A stretch of DNA of 64,000 nucleotides. Origin: Neobacillus niacini (GTDB lineage Bacteria > Bacillota > Bacilli > Bacillales > Cytobacillaceae). The translations under genes were made by a program, and so were the position numbers. Where the stretch lies: contig NZ_JAMBOX010000002.1 in the NCBI RefSeq assembly GCF_023715785.1, forward strand, positions 124,001 through 188,000. The letters are read 5' to 3'. Below the pieces are notes generated by a model that was not told the origin of the DNA, did not search any database, and saw only the letters and a list, made by a program, of their open reading frames with translations. Shown here in pieces: positions 7,437 to 16,025 of the stretch (its first letter is position 1; every line of letters begins with the position of its first letter).

Positions 7437-8960
7437 ATGACTGTAAATGTTGAGGTGCAAACATTTCCCCACTTTATTAATGGCCAGTGGGTCCCATCAG
7501 CCAGCAATGAAACATTCGATGTATTCAACCCGGCGACTGGGGAGTTGGTGGCAAAGGTAGCCAAAGGTACAGTTGAAGACGTAAATCGAGCCGTTCAAGC
7601 CGCCCGCGACGCGTTTGATCAGGGTGACTGGAAAAACATGAACCCGAAAGAGCGCGCCAAAGTCCTGAATGCGATTGCCTATAAAATTGCCGAAAAGGGT
7701 CAGGAATTGGCCTATCTCGAAGCTGTCAGCTCCGGTGGCACGGTCCGACGCATCGGTGGCAGCGATATCCTGCAAATGGTTGACCTGTTCCAAACGATGG
7801 CGAAATTCCTGGTCCATTATCCGTTTTCGGAAACGCTTCCTGTACCGCCATTCCCGGGGCCGGCACAAAACTTTATCTGGCGGGAGCCAATTGGGGTTTG
7901 TGCCGCTATTACACCATGGAACTATCCGATGGTAATCGGCTGCTGGAAAATTGCCCCAGCATTGGCGATGGGGAATACGATTGTCATCAAGCCCGCGAGC
8001 TATACGCCGCTGTCAACATTAAAGCTGGCCGAGATTATTTCGCAAGTAGTACCGCCAGGGGTCATCAATGTTGTGGCTGGTCCGGGGGCAGAGGTCGGCG
8101 AAGCGCTCGTCAGCCATCCGAAGGTTGACAAGGTTGCTTTTACGGGATCGACAGAAGTAGGCCGGAGAATTATGGGCCTGGCTGCCGGCACGATTAAAAA
8201 TACAACGCTAGAGCTGGGTGGAAAATCACCTAACATCATCCTCGAAGATGCCGACCTAAACCTCGCCCTACCAGGAAGTTTATTTGGTGTATTCCTCCAT
8301 TCCGGACAATTCTGCGAATCTGGCACGCGGCTGTTTGTCCCGGATAAACTATATGATCAGGTCGTCGAAGGTCTTGTTGCCTTAACGAGCAAATTGAAGC
8401 TTGGCAATCCGCTTGACCCGGCTACGGATATGGGGCCGGTGATATCGAAAAAGCAAAAAGAGACAATCCTCTCTTATATTGAAACGGGATTGCAAGAAGG
8501 AGCCACGCTTGCCTGCGGCGGCAAGGAAGTCATGGTTCCAGGCTGCGAGGAGGGCCATTTCATTGAGCCAACGATCTTCACGAATGTCACCAATGATATG
8601 AAAATTGCCCAAGAAGAAATTTTCGGTCCAGTTTTGGCTATTATTCGTTACTCTGATGTGGATGAAGCGATTAAAATGGCGAATGATACCATTTATGGAC
8701 TGGCTGCCGGTGTTTGGACCCGTGATGTCAATAAGGCATACGAAGTCGCACGGAAGCTGCAGGCCGGCGTCGTTTGGATTAATGACTGGCATATGCTCCG
8801 TAATGATGCCCCGTTTGGCGGATATAAGCAAAGCGGCATCGGACGGGAGATGGGCAAGCATTCACTTGATGCCTATACCCAAGTGAAGCATGTTCATACA
8901 TCGATGACTTCGGAAATAAAAAGACGCCCTTGGTACGGACTCTTATTTGGCCAAAATTAA
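7437..8960 (+). CDS. NAD(P)-dependent aldehyde dehydrogenase
   Basis: A 507-residue aldehyde dehydrogenase that oxidises an aldehyde to its acid. Visible landmarks are PWNYPMVIGCWKIAPAL and KPASYTPLS in the cofactor domain, FTGSTEVGRRIM, the general-base Glu in LELGGKSPN, the catalytic Cys in GQFCESGTR, and the C-terminal PFGGYKQSGIGREMG. The length is normal. It begins 25 bases after the R2lox stop behind AAAGGAGG, and the next gene's ribosome binding site directly follows its stop, so it is inside the operon. It would take the aldehyde made by the downstream iron alcohol dehydrogenase. The aldehyde is not identifiable; betaine-aldehyde or long-chain specificity are both possible. Confidence 0.93.
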   Translation: MTVNVEVQTFPHFINGQWVPSASNETFDVFNPATGELVAKVAKGTVEDVNRAVQAARDAFDQGDWKNMNPKERAKVLNAIAYKIAEKGQELAYLEAVSSGGTVRRIGGSDILQMVDLFQTMAKFLVHYPFSETLPVPPFPGPAQNFIWREPIGVCAAITPWNYPMVIGCWKIAPALAMGNTIVIKPASYTPLSTLKLAEIISQVVPPGVINVVAGPGAEVGEALVSHPKVDKVAFTGSTEVGRRIMGLAAGTIKNTTLELGGKSPNIILEDADLNLALPGSLFGVFLHSGQFCESGTRLFVPDKLYDQVVEGLVALTSKLKLGNPLDPATDMGPVISKKQKETILSYIETGLQEGATLACGGKEVMVPGCEEGHFIEPTIFTNVTNDMKIAQEEIFGPVLAIIRYSDVDEAIKMANDTIYGLAAGVWTRDVNKAYEVARKLQAGVVWINDWHMLRNDAPFGGYKQSGIGREMGKHSLDAYTQVKHVHTSMTSEIKRRPWYGLLFGQN

Positions 8961-8979
8961 GGAAGAGGTGAAGATGGAA

Positions 8980-10188
8980 ATGAAAACAACATTATCCCAG
9001 TTCGGTTTACGCACGGCAATTAATAGCGGGTCCAACGCGCGGGCCATGGTTCCGAGCCTGTTTGCCGGTTTTGGTGCTAAGCGTGTTCTGCTTTTAAGTG
9101 ATAGAGGCTTGGAGAAAGCAGGGGTTGTTGAAAAAGTCGCCTCGATTTTTAACCTGACCGGTCATGGCAGCGGTCCTGAATTAGTTGGGATGTATCTTGA
9201 TATTAAGCAAGATGCTGAAAGCAGCTGTGTTAATGAAGCGGTTCAGTATGCTAAGGAAGTTGGAGCAGACAGCCTTCTGGCCGTAGGCGGCGGCAGTGTG
9301 CTGGATACCGTCAAAGGAGTCAAATACGCGCTCCACAAGGGATTGACCGATATTAAAGAAGCGATTCCCGGCGGCTTTGTGTATGAATCGTTCCCGCAAG
9401 CTAGCCATATCCCGATTCCGCATATCGCGATCCCGACTACTGCGGGAACAGGATCGGAGGTTTCGCCGATTGCCGTTATATATAATGAAGAAATTCAAAT
9501 GAAAACAAACATCATCAATCCATTCCTTGCCGCGGATGTCGCGATTTTGGATCCGGACTTAACAGTTGGCCTGCCGCCAAGAATCACAGCGTTTACCGGT
9601 TTTGACGCCCTAACACATGCAATTGAGGCGCTCGCTTCACCGACAGCCACTGGCTTGACGGACGCCTATGCGTTGCATGCGATACGCTTGATTGAGAAGA
9701 ATTTGGCGGTGGCCGTAGCCGATGGCGGAAACCTTGCCGCACGGATGGATTTGCTCCAGGCAAGCTTAATGGGTATTACAGCATTCAGCTTCGCGTTAAA
9801 TGCGATTCCGGTTCATAACATGGCCCATGCCTACGGTGCGATGTTCCGCATTCCACATGGTTTGGCGAACGCCGTCTTCCTGCCGGTCGTGATGGAGCTT
9901 GTCCCGCAGCTATATCTGCCGCGAGTATTTGAATTAGCACAAGCCCTTGACGTGGATGTGAAAGACGATCCGGCAGAAACTGCTTTGGCAAAAGTGGTCG
10001 ATAAAATCCGTCTCGTCCAGCATAAGGTCGGCCTCCCGGCTGATTTTCAGGAATTCAATATCAGCGAGGAAGCATTACTGGCAACCATTCCGGCAGTCAT
10101 GAAAGACCCGGCAGCATTGAATTTCCCGATGCCGCCTGAATTGATTGCGGCGATTGGCCAAAGAGTAGTGCCGGTTAGAGTAAAATAG
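8980..10188 (+). CDS. Iron-containing alcohol dehydrogenase
   Basis: A group III (iron-type) alcohol dehydrogenase of about 402 residues. NAD-binding GGGSVLDTVKG and TTAGTGSEVSPIAV are followed by the metal site: Asp and His in GFDALTHAIEA, and the two His in HNMAHAYGA...PHGLANA. I prefer the ATG at 8980, eight bases after GAGGTGA; an ATG at 8974 in frame is the alternative. The frame is also open back to a TTG inside the previous gene. It is the last gene of the ligase-R2lox-ALDH operon, and a clear terminator follows. It probably interconverts an alcohol and an aldehyde in the pathway; substrate unknown. Confidence 0.92.
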   Translation: MKTTLSQFGLRTAINSGSNARAMVPSLFAGFGAKRVLLLSDRGLEKAGVVEKVASIFNLTGHGSGPELVGMYLDIKQDAESSCVNEAVQYAKEVGADSLLAVGGGSVLDTVKGVKYALHKGLTDIKEAIPGGFVYESFPQASHIPIPHIAIPTTAGTGSEVSPIAVIYNEEIQMKTNIINPFLAADVAILDPDLTVGLPPRITAFTGFDALTHAIEALASPTATGLTDAYALHAIRLIEKNLAVAVADGGNLAARMDLLQASLMGITAFSFALNAIPVHNMAHAYGAMFRIPHGLANAVFLPVVMELVPQLYLPRVFELAQALDVDVKDDPAETALAKVVDKIRLVQHKVGLPADFQEFNISEEALLATIPAVMKDPAALNFPMPPELIAAIGQRVVPVRVK

Positions 10189-10198
10189 CATTTTTCTT

Positions 10199-10236
10199 AA
10201 ACCCATTATGGCAAAAATCATAATGGGTTTTATAAT
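10199..10236 (+). terminator. Terminator of the R2lox operon
   Basis: AAACCCATTATG (10199-10210) pairs perfectly with CATAATGGGTTT (10219-10230) around an eight-base loop, followed by a short AT run. Confidence 0.85.
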
Positions 10237-10265
10237 TGAAAAGTGTGGAAATTTTTGGTTTAATT

Positions 10266-10287
10266 AAATAGACTGATAAGTCTATTT
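10266..10287. promoter_or_regulatory. Perfect 9-bp inverted repeat just before the Eis-like gene
   Basis: AAATAGACT, a GATA spacer and AGTCTATTT form a perfect inverted repeat that ends one base before the ribosome binding site (AGAGGGGTGA). It could be a repressor operator or an RNA hairpin that affects translation start. Confidence 0.45.
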
Positions 10288-10305
10288 AGAGGGGTGAATC
10301 GAACG

Positions 10306-11559
10306 ATGAGCGAACTGAGAAAATTTACCGAGGCAGAATTACCGGATTTTATTGAAATTGTCTTAAATGCGTATCCAGGTACCAGCTCACCCTCACAAGA
10401 AGTGCGGGACAGGATGCTTCACCAGTTTAACGAAATCCAAACCGATGATGAGTCCCGAGAGCTATTCGGGCTGTATCGCGATAACAAACTGATTGCCGGG
10501 ATGCGGATCTACTATTATCATATGAATCTTTTTTCCAAGATGATCACTGTCGGCGGCGTCGGGATGGTTGCTGTTGACCTGCTTCATAAAAAAGAAAAGG
10601 CGGCCAAGGAATTAATCGAAGGGTTCCTCGACATGTTTTTGGAAAAAGGCGTCAATATGGTACTGCTCTACCCGTTCCGACCTGATTTTTATAAAAAAAT
10701 GGGCTTTGGATATGGTCCCAAAATGCATCAATATCAGATCAGACCTGACAGCTTTCCGAAGGGACCAAGTAAGGCCAACCTAAGATATATGACGGCCGAG
10801 GACAAGGAAAGAGTGAGGGAATGCTATAATCGTTATGCCGAAGCCACCCATGGAATGTTTTTAAAAACACAACCGGAATTGGAGGCGATGTTCAAAAATC
10901 CAGCCAATCGATTCATCGGCTTTGAGGCCAATCATGAGTTAAAAGGGTATCTATTATTTTCTTTTGAAAAAAAGAGTACAACCAACTTTGCCCACTATGA
11001 TTTGCTGATTAAAGAACTGATTGCCGAGACGCCGGAAGCGTTAATGGAGATCAGCACCTTCCTCCATAGCCAGGCGGACCAGGTTCATCAAGTTGTCTGG
11101 AATACACAGGAGGAGAATGCCCATTTCTTGATAAATGACCCGCGCAATGGCAGCCATAATCTGATTCCGAGTGTTTACCATGAATCTAGCCTTTCCGGTG
11201 TCGGGTTGATGTATCGAGTGATTAACACAAAAGGCATTTTTGAAGATTTACAGGATCATTCGTTTAATGCAGTGAGTCTAACGATGAAATTGTCGATTGA
11301 AGATACGTTCCTGGCGCAAAACAGTCAGGAGCTTGTGTTGCACTTTATTGAGGGTAAGGTGGAAATCAGCGATTCAGCGGATTATGAAGTGGAGGTTTCC
11401 CTTGACGTGTCTGACTTTTCTTCCTTGCTGATGGGCGTTGTCAGTTTTAAAGAATTGTATCAGTTTGGCAGGGCGAAGCTTTCAAACCTTGCTTCTTTGA
11501 ATACGGTTAACCGGCTTTTTTTAACGTTTGATAAACCGAGATGTATTTCTGCTTTTTAG
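10306..11559 (+). CDS. GNAT N-acetyltransferase, Eis type
   Basis: A three-part acetyltransferase of 417 residues resembling Eis enzymes: an N-terminal GNAT domain (VGGVGMVAVDLLHKKEKAA, then FYKKMGFGYG as the end of the CoA-binding fold), a second GNAT-like domain in the middle, and a C-terminal SCP2-like region. Eis proteins acetylate amines such as aminoglycosides or protein lysines, and use the C-terminal carboxylate in catalysis; this one ends in Phe, as in the mycobacterial enzyme. I start it at the ATG 10306, nine bases after AGGGGTGA; an in-frame GTG lies at 10294. The next gene, another acetyltransferase, starts 12 bases after its stop, so the two form an operon. The substrate is unknown. 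Confidence 0.85.
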   Translation: MSELRKFTEAELPDFIEIVLNAYPGTSSPSQEVRDRMLHQFNEIQTDDESRELFGLYRDNKLIAGMRIYYYHMNLFSKMITVGGVGMVAVDLLHKKEKAAKELIEGFLDMFLEKGVNMVLLYPFRPDFYKKMGFGYGPKMHQYQIRPDSFPKGPSKANLRYMTAEDKERVRECYNRYAEATHGMFLKTQPELEAMFKNPANRFIGFEANHELKGYLLFSFEKKSTTNFAHYDLLIKELIAETPEALMEISTFLHSQADQVHQVVWNTQEENAHFLINDPRNGSHNLIPSVYHESSLSGVGLMYRVINTKGIFEDLQDHSFNAVSLTMKLSIEDTFLAQNSQELVLHFIEGKVEISDSADYEVEVSLDVSDFSSLLMGVVSFKELYQFGRAKLSNLASLNTVNRLFLTFDKPRCISAF

Positions 11560-11571
11560 GGGGTAGTCGAG

Positions 11572-12432
11572 ATGGATATTATTTTTAAGAGATTAACAGA
11601 ATGTAAAATTGAAGACATTCTTACCGCTTGGAACCGCGGCTTCGAAGGGTATTTCGTCAAGATTGAAATGACGCCGGATTCATTTTTTCAGCGGATTGTC
11701 AATGAAGGGTTGTCAATGGGCTTATCTATAGTGGGCTTTGCCGGAGAGGAACCGATAGCGATTGTCGTCAATGGCGTGAGAAGGATAGACGGAAAAAAGA
11801 CAGCCTGGAACGGCGGCACTGGAGTGGTGCCGGAATACCGCGGCAAAGGAGTTTCAAGGCGGTTAATGGAGGAGACCCTCAAGATTTACCAGCAAGAAGG
11901 AGTCGAAGTCGCCACACTCGAAGCGATAAAAGAGAACGAACGAGCCATCAGGCTTTATGAGAAATACGGCTATGAAATTGTTGACACTGTCGTTTTCGCA
12001 AACGGGAAATGGGCGGCGGCCAGAGGAGAAGCATCATCCATGAAAGTTAAATCGATCCGACCGGATCAACTGCCATTGTACTCCTTCTATAAAGAGAATG
12101 TCCCATGGCAGTGTCAGTGGCAAAGTGTGAAAGCAGGGGAGGCACAAGTTTTTAACGACAGTAACGACCAACCTCTAGGGTATTGCTTGTTCAGGAGAGT
12201 GTGGAACGGCCAGGGTGAACTTGAGAGAGTCATCATCTATCAGCTTGAGTTTCTTCGGGAGGTTACTAGCCATTTAATGGATGGAGTTTTGGCAAGCATA
12301 TCTGATAGCGCAACAAACCAGGTAGGGATTATGACAGTCAACAACTCGGCGACGGATCCGGCCGTTCAATTTTTATTGGAGAATGGGTATCAAATTGCAA
12401 CCGAACAGGTACTAATGGTAAAAAAATTTTGA
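11572..12432 (+). CDS. GNAT-family N-acetyltransferase
   Basis: A 286-residue acetyltransferase. The N-terminal half is a typical GNAT domain: the acetyl-CoA loop is TGVVPEYRGKGVSRRLMEE (about residues 82-100), followed by IKENERAIRLYEKYGYE. The C-terminal half looks like a second, degenerate GNAT domain ending in AVQFLLENGYQIATEQVLMVKKF. The start has AGGGGGT upstream. Pairing with the Eis-like gene suggests the two act on related small molecules, but nothing in the sequence names the substrate. No terminator is obvious after it; the next gene has its own AT-rich leader. Confidence 0.85.
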   Translation: MDIIFKRLTECKIEDILTAWNRGFEGYFVKIEMTPDSFFQRIVNEGLSMGLSIVGFAGEEPIAIVVNGVRRIDGKKTAWNGGTGVVPEYRGKGVSRRLMEETLKIYQQEGVEVATLEAIKENERAIRLYEKYGYEIVDTVVFANGKWAAARGEASSMKVKSIRPDQLPLYSFYKENVPWQCQWQSVKAGEAQVFNDSNDQPLGYCLFRRVWNGQGELERVIIYQLEFLREVTSHLMDGVLASISDSATNQVGIMTVNNSATDPAVQFLLENGYQIATEQVLMVKKF

Positions 12433-12522
12433 AACCCATGCCGTATTCATATATAATTTCCGATAGGGGAAATCTATATTGGATTGCCTTACATAATTTG
12501 ATACGGTTAGGAGAAGTAACGC

Positions 12523-13458
12523 ATGGAAAAAGTACTGATATTCGGCCATAAGAATCCGGACACAGATTCGATTTGTTCGGCTCTTGCTTATGCAGATTTG
12601 AAAAAACAGCTAGGGATGGATGTGGAACCGGTCCGCCTCGGCCAAATTAATAGTGAAACCCAATACGCACTGACAACTTTTAATGCTGAAGCACCTCGTT
12701 TAGTTGAAAAGGTGGCGTCAGAAGTAAAATCAGTAATCCTTGTTGACCACAATGAGCGCCAGCAAAGTGCAAATGATATTACCGATGTTCGTGTGTTAGA
12801 GGTTATTGACCATCACCGCATCGCTAATTTTGAAACAAGCGATCCATTGTACTATCGTTGTGAGCCTGTCGGCTGTACGGCGACAATCTTAAATAAAATG
12901 TACAAAGAAAATGGCAAGGAGATCAAAAAGGAAGTTGCCGGCCTGATGTTATCGGCGATTATTTCAGATTCCTTGCTGTTCAAATCGCCAACTTGTACTG
13001 AAGAAGACGTGGCTGCTGCCCGCGAGCTTGCTGAAATTGCCGGCGTTGACGCAGAAACTTATGGCCTTGAAATGTTAAAAGCCGGAGCAGATGTAAGAGA
13101 CAAAACGGTCGAAGATCTGCTTACTCTGGATGCCAAAGGCTTTGAAATGGGTTCAAGCAAGGTGGAAATTGCCCAGGTGAATGTCGTTGACACTGCTGAT
13201 GTTTTGGCGCGTCAAGCAGAATTGGAAGAAGCCATTTCCAAAAAAATCGAAGACAAGAACCTGGATTTATTCTTGTTCGTTGTCACTGATATCTTAACGA
13301 ATGACTCTGTTGGCTTGGCGTTAGGCAGCAAAACTGCCGCAGTTGAGAAAGCTTATAATGTGACACTTTCCAACAATACCGCTACACTTAAGGGCGTTGT
13401 TTCCCGTAAGAAGCAAATCGTCCCGGTTTTAACAGACGTTTTCAATCAAGGTGTTTAA
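12523..13458 (+). CDS. ppaC: Manganese-dependent inorganic pyrophosphatase (family II)
   Basis: Hydrolyses pyrophosphate to phosphate in the cytoplasm and so pulls biosynthetic reactions forward. The 311-residue length and motifs fit the DHH-type family II enzyme: [17 protein letters not shown] at residues 8-24 with the first metal-binding His and Asp residues, LVDHNE, and [10 protein letters not shown] (the DHH motif), then the C-terminal DHHA2 domain ending with [13 protein letters not shown], which carries the substrate-binding Arg-Lys-Lys. It starts at ATG 12523 behind GGAGAAG. It is a single gene with its own terminator. Confidence 0.97.
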   Translation: MEKVLIFGHKNPDTDSICSALAYADLKKQLGMDVEPVRLGQINSETQYALTTFNAEAPRLVEKVASEVKSVILVDHNERQQSANDITDVRVLEVIDHHRIANFETSDPLYYRCEPVGCTATILNKMYKENGKEIKKEVAGLMLSAIISDSLLFKSPTCTEEDVAAARELAEIAGVDAETYGLEMLKAGADVRDKTVEDLLTLDAKGFEMGSSKVEIAQVNVVDTADVLARQAELEEAISKKIEDKNLDLFLFVVTDILTNDSVGLALGSKTAAVEKAYNVTLSNNTATLKGVVSRKKQIVPVLTDVFNQGV

Positions 13459-13460
13459 TA

Positions 13461-13499
13461 AAAAACCGTTCATGCCTGCAAGTGGCCTGAACGGTTTTT
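13461..13499. terminator. Bidirectional terminator between ppaC and the coiled-coil gene
   Basis: AAAAACCGTTCA pairs with TGAACGGTTTTT around a 15-base loop; A and T runs on the two sides allow it to work for both convergent genes. Confidence 0.85.
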
Positions 13500-13503
13500 A
13501 ATT

Positions 13504-14082
13504 TTAATCCATCTTTTGTTGATTTTCTTCCTTCTTTTGGTTCATTAGAAAAAATGTCAACGGCTTGTCGGCACCTGTCATCAGCTTATAGACGTAGGAA
13601 GAGGTGACCCTGTAGCCGTCCTCAATTTTTCCGGCTAAATAGTTAGTCCGCTCAAAGAGAATCGAACGGATATGATTTAGTTGGTGGGTTATTTTATCCA
13701 CCAATGCTTCCTGTGTATCCAAACGAGTCAAAACTTCTGTTTGCCTCTCTTCTTGTTCTTCGAGTTTCTCAGCTACCTTCCGTTGCAGCTCTTCCTGTTC
13801 GCTTATTTTTTTAGCAGTATCCTTCTGCAGTGCCAATTGCTCATTCACTTGCTGTAAAACCAGTTGGTTGGTCATTTCATTTTTCTCCAACCGATTTGTC
13901 ATATCCTCAATCGATTGGCTTAATTGCTTTACCTTCTCCATCAATTCCTGCTTGTTAAGGGATTCGTCCTTCATAAATTCCGTCAAAAAATCTCTTCTCG
14001 AATACGCCTGGTTTGGTTCATTAAGCACTTGGTTATTTTTAAATACGTTCGGGTGTTTGCTGTTATTAATAAATAACCCCAT
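13504..14082 (-). CDS. Coiled-coil protein of unknown function
   Basis: I do not recognise this 192-residue protein. Residues 1-40 are polar and contain YSRRDFLTEFMKDE. Residues 41-140 are an almost unbroken heptad-rich, Gln/Glu/Lys-rich coiled coil (for example KISEQEELQRKVAEKLEEQ). The last 50 residues are more hydrophobic (ILFERTNYLAGKIEDGYRV, then KPLTFFLMNQKKEENQQ). There is no signal peptide or clear membrane segment. AGGAGG lies upstream of the ATG at 14082. It faces ppaC and shares its terminator. A structural or scaffold role is possible but not shown. Confidence 0.75.
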   Translation of the reverse strand: MGLFINNSKHPNVFKNNQVLNEPNQAYSRRDFLTEFMKDESLNKQELMEKVKQLSQSIEDMTNRLEKNEMTNQLVLQQVNEQLALQKDTAKKISEQEELQRKVAEKLEEQEERQTEVLTRLDTQEALVDKITHQLNHIRSILFERTNYLAGKIEDGYRVTSSYVYKLMTGADKPLTFFLMNQKKEENQQKMD

Positions 14083-14291
14083 ACCTCACGCCTCCTGAGT
14101 TTTTTACTATTTTATGCGAGCTTCCCATCAGTGGGGACACGTTTGGGCTTGGCATCAAAGGAGTTTTGCTGAAGGATGTTTAAATGGGTGGTAAAAGCTT
14201 CATTAATTTGGGCGGTTAACTCCGAAGCGCTGGAGGTAGCAATTTTATGGCATAATGGTATAAGGGAAATTTCTCATAAAGGAGTAGAAGC

Positions 14292-14870
14292 ATGAATCGT
14301 TGCGGCTGGGTGAATCAAGATCCATTATATATCGATTACCATGATCATGAATGGGGTGTCCCTGTTCATGATGATCGCCTGTTATTTGAATACTTAAATC
14401 TCGAGGGAGCGCAAGCCGGCCTAAGCTGGTATACGATTTTAAAAAAACGGGAGAATTACCGTAAAGCATTTGACAATTTTGACCCGGAAAAAATCATAAA
14501 ATACGATGAGCGAAAAATAGAAGAACTGTTACATAATGAAGGGATTGTCAGAAACAAACTGAAAATTAACGCCGTCGTCACGAATGCCGAGGCCTTTCTT
14601 CGGGTCGTCGAAGAATTCGGCTCATTTAGTGCTTATATCTGGTCCTTTGTTGATGGGGTGCCAATTCAACATCACTTTAAAGAGTTGGACGAGGTACCTG
14701 CTACTACGGAAATCAGCGACCGGATGAGCAAGGACTTAAAGAAACGAGGGTTCAAGTTTGTCGGGTCGACGATTTGTTATGCCTTCATGCAAGCAACAGG
14801 CATGGTCAATGACCATATTGTCAGCTGTCATTGTTACAAAAATAAAAAAGAAGATCCGCCACATTCGTGA
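14292..14870 (+). CDS. tag: DNA-3-methyladenine glycosylase I
   Basis: Removes 3-methyladenine from alkylated DNA in base excision repair. The 192-residue length matches Tag. MNRCGWVNQD starts the family motif with the zinc-binding Cys, followed by YHDHEWGVPVHDDRLLFEYL with the conserved His and catalytic-pocket Glu, EGAQAGLSWYTILKKRE, and GSTICYAFMQATGMVNDH near the end, with the zinc-binding His/Cys pair in HIVSCHC. It starts at ATG 14292 behind AAAGGAG. It stands alone with its own terminator. Confidence 0.97.
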   Translation: MNRCGWVNQDPLYIDYHDHEWGVPVHDDRLLFEYLNLEGAQAGLSWYTILKKRENYRKAFDNFDPEKIIKYDERKIEELLHNEGIVRNKLKINAVVTNAEAFLRVVEEFGSFSAYIWSFVDGVPIQHHFKELDEVPATTEISDRMSKDLKKRGFKFVGSTICYAFMQATGMVNDHIVSCHCYKNKKEDPPHS

Positions 14871-14885
14871 TGGATCTTCTTTGTA
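14847..14885. terminator. Bidirectional terminator after tag
   Basis: AAAAGAAGATCC pairs with GGATCTTCTTT around a 14-base loop. It lies between the end of tag and the end of the small minus-strand gene at 14895. Confidence 0.8.
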
Positions 14886-14894
14886 TTTGAAATC

Positions 14895-15059
14895 TTATGA
14901 TTGCGTAGAATTTTCCAAGCCAAAATCTTTTACAGGCAAGGTAATAATCTTGCCGCCAATTTGGACATGAACGGTATCGTTGAAGATGGCTTTTACGATT
15001 CCTTTTAACGAGATCGTGGAGTTCACCGAGATTTTTTTGGATTCAGATTGATTTGCCAT
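14895..15059 (-). CDS. Small hypothetical protein (54 aa)
   Basis: An unlisted-size gene of 54 codons. The protein starts MANQSESKKISVNSTISLKG and continues with IVKAIFNDTVHVQIGGKIIT then LPVKDFGLENSTQS. It has alternating hydrophobic residues typical of a small beta-barrel (SH3- or KOW-like) fold; that is an inference. AAAGGTG sits about ten bases before the ATG at 15059. It converges with tag on a shared terminator and points away from the TetR gene, whose operators lie about 185 bases upstream of it. A link with the TetR regulator is possible but unproven. I do not recognise the family. Confidence 0.65.
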   Translation of the reverse strand: MANQSESKKISVNSTISLKGIVKAIFNDTVHVQIGGKIITLPVKDFGLENSTQS

Positions 15060-15242
15060 ATAAATCAACACCTTTCAAAGTAGTAATATCAATATTAAAT
15101 AACTTTAACCTATATTATTCGGAAAAAGATTTTGATATCCTGCTTACGTTTGGCTATTAAAAAAATTTTTTTATAAAAAATCGGCCATGTTATAGTCATT
15201 TCGTTTTGGTCAAGGGGTGTTGGACGGGGAAGTGATATAACA

Positions 15243-15308
15243 TGAACCGTAGTTCAAGTATTGCACGAAATCAGGCTGCTTGTCAACGAAAACGTGAACT
15301 CTAGTTCA
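15243..15308. promoter_or_regulatory. Pair of TetR-type operators upstream of the tetR gene
   Basis: Two 14-bp palindromes share TGAAC-N4-GTTCA: TGAACCGTAGTTCA (15243-15256) and TGAACTCTAGTTCA (15295-15308). Their centres are 52 bp apart, about five helical turns. The second ends 16 bases before a TATGAT -10 (15325-15330), so it overlaps the -35 region. The layout fits autoregulation by the gene at 15348. Confidence 0.75.
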
Positions 15309-15347
15309 ATTTTTTGTTTTGTGTTATGATAATGGCGAGGTGGTCAT

Positions 15348-16004
15348 ATGTCGGAGCGTGAAGAACTGCCTGTTGGCAGCTTCCCATTTGTTCCTAAACA
15401 GGAACGGGCCCAACAAAAACGAAAAGCCCTGGAAGAAAGCGGGCTGATCTTATTTATTGAAAAAGGCTATGAACATACTACGGCCAAGGAAATTGCCGCA
15501 CATGCGGGAGTGGCAATTGGTACGTTTTATCGATATTTTTCCGATAAACGCCAGCTGTTACTATCCCTGCTCGAGGATAAAATTGAGCAGATGTTGCCTC
15601 CGGAGCCAGAGTGGGTTTCGGGCGACCCTGTGACCAAATTGCATTCCCTGTTGGAAGCCCATGCGGCCCGCTTAGATAAATCGGGACTTCATCGTGTCTT
15701 GCCAGAGTTAATGTTGAAAGACCCGGAGTTTGCTGAAATCATTGCAGTCGCCCGGAAGAAAATCTATGAAGGAATACTTTCGGGAATAAACCAGGCACAG
15801 GAACGCGGCTTAACATGGCCTGACATTGATGTTGAAACCGTTGCCTGGTCGATTATGGTACTGGTAGAGAACGGGCATCAAGAGGGAGTTCATGGTGGCA
15901 AAAAAGTGGATCTTTACGAACTCGCCAAGGTGATTTGCCGGTTGGTTTTCCCACCAGACACGCTTATAAAATTACGAACCGAAGACCAAAATGAAAGCTC
16001 GTAG
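15348..16004 (+). CDS. TetR/AcrR-family transcriptional regulator
   Basis: A 218-residue one-component repressor. The N-terminal helix-turn-helix is clear at residues 25-70: GLILFIEKGYEHTTAKEIAAHAG then VAIGTFYRYFSDKRQLL. The rest is the helical ligand-binding and dimerisation domain, whose ligand is unknown. The ATG at 15348 follows GCGAGGTGG. Two near-identical palindromes upstream are probably its own operators. The next gene, an alarmone synthetase, begins 21 bases after its stop and may be cotranscribed. Possible targets are itself, the alarmone gene and the divergent 54-codon gene. Confidence 0.9.
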   Translation: MSEREELPVGSFPFVPKQERAQQKRKALEESGLILFIEKGYEHTTAKEIAAHAGVAIGTFYRYFSDKRQLLLSLLEDKIEQMLPPEPEWVSGDPVTKLHSLLEAHAARLDKSGLHRVLPELMLKDPEFAEIIAVARKKIYEGILSGINQAQERGLTWPDIDVETVAWSIMVLVENGHQEGVHGGKKVDLYELAKVICRLVFPPDTLIKLRTEDQNESS

Positions 16005-16025
16005 GAAAGGACGTTACAATTAAAA

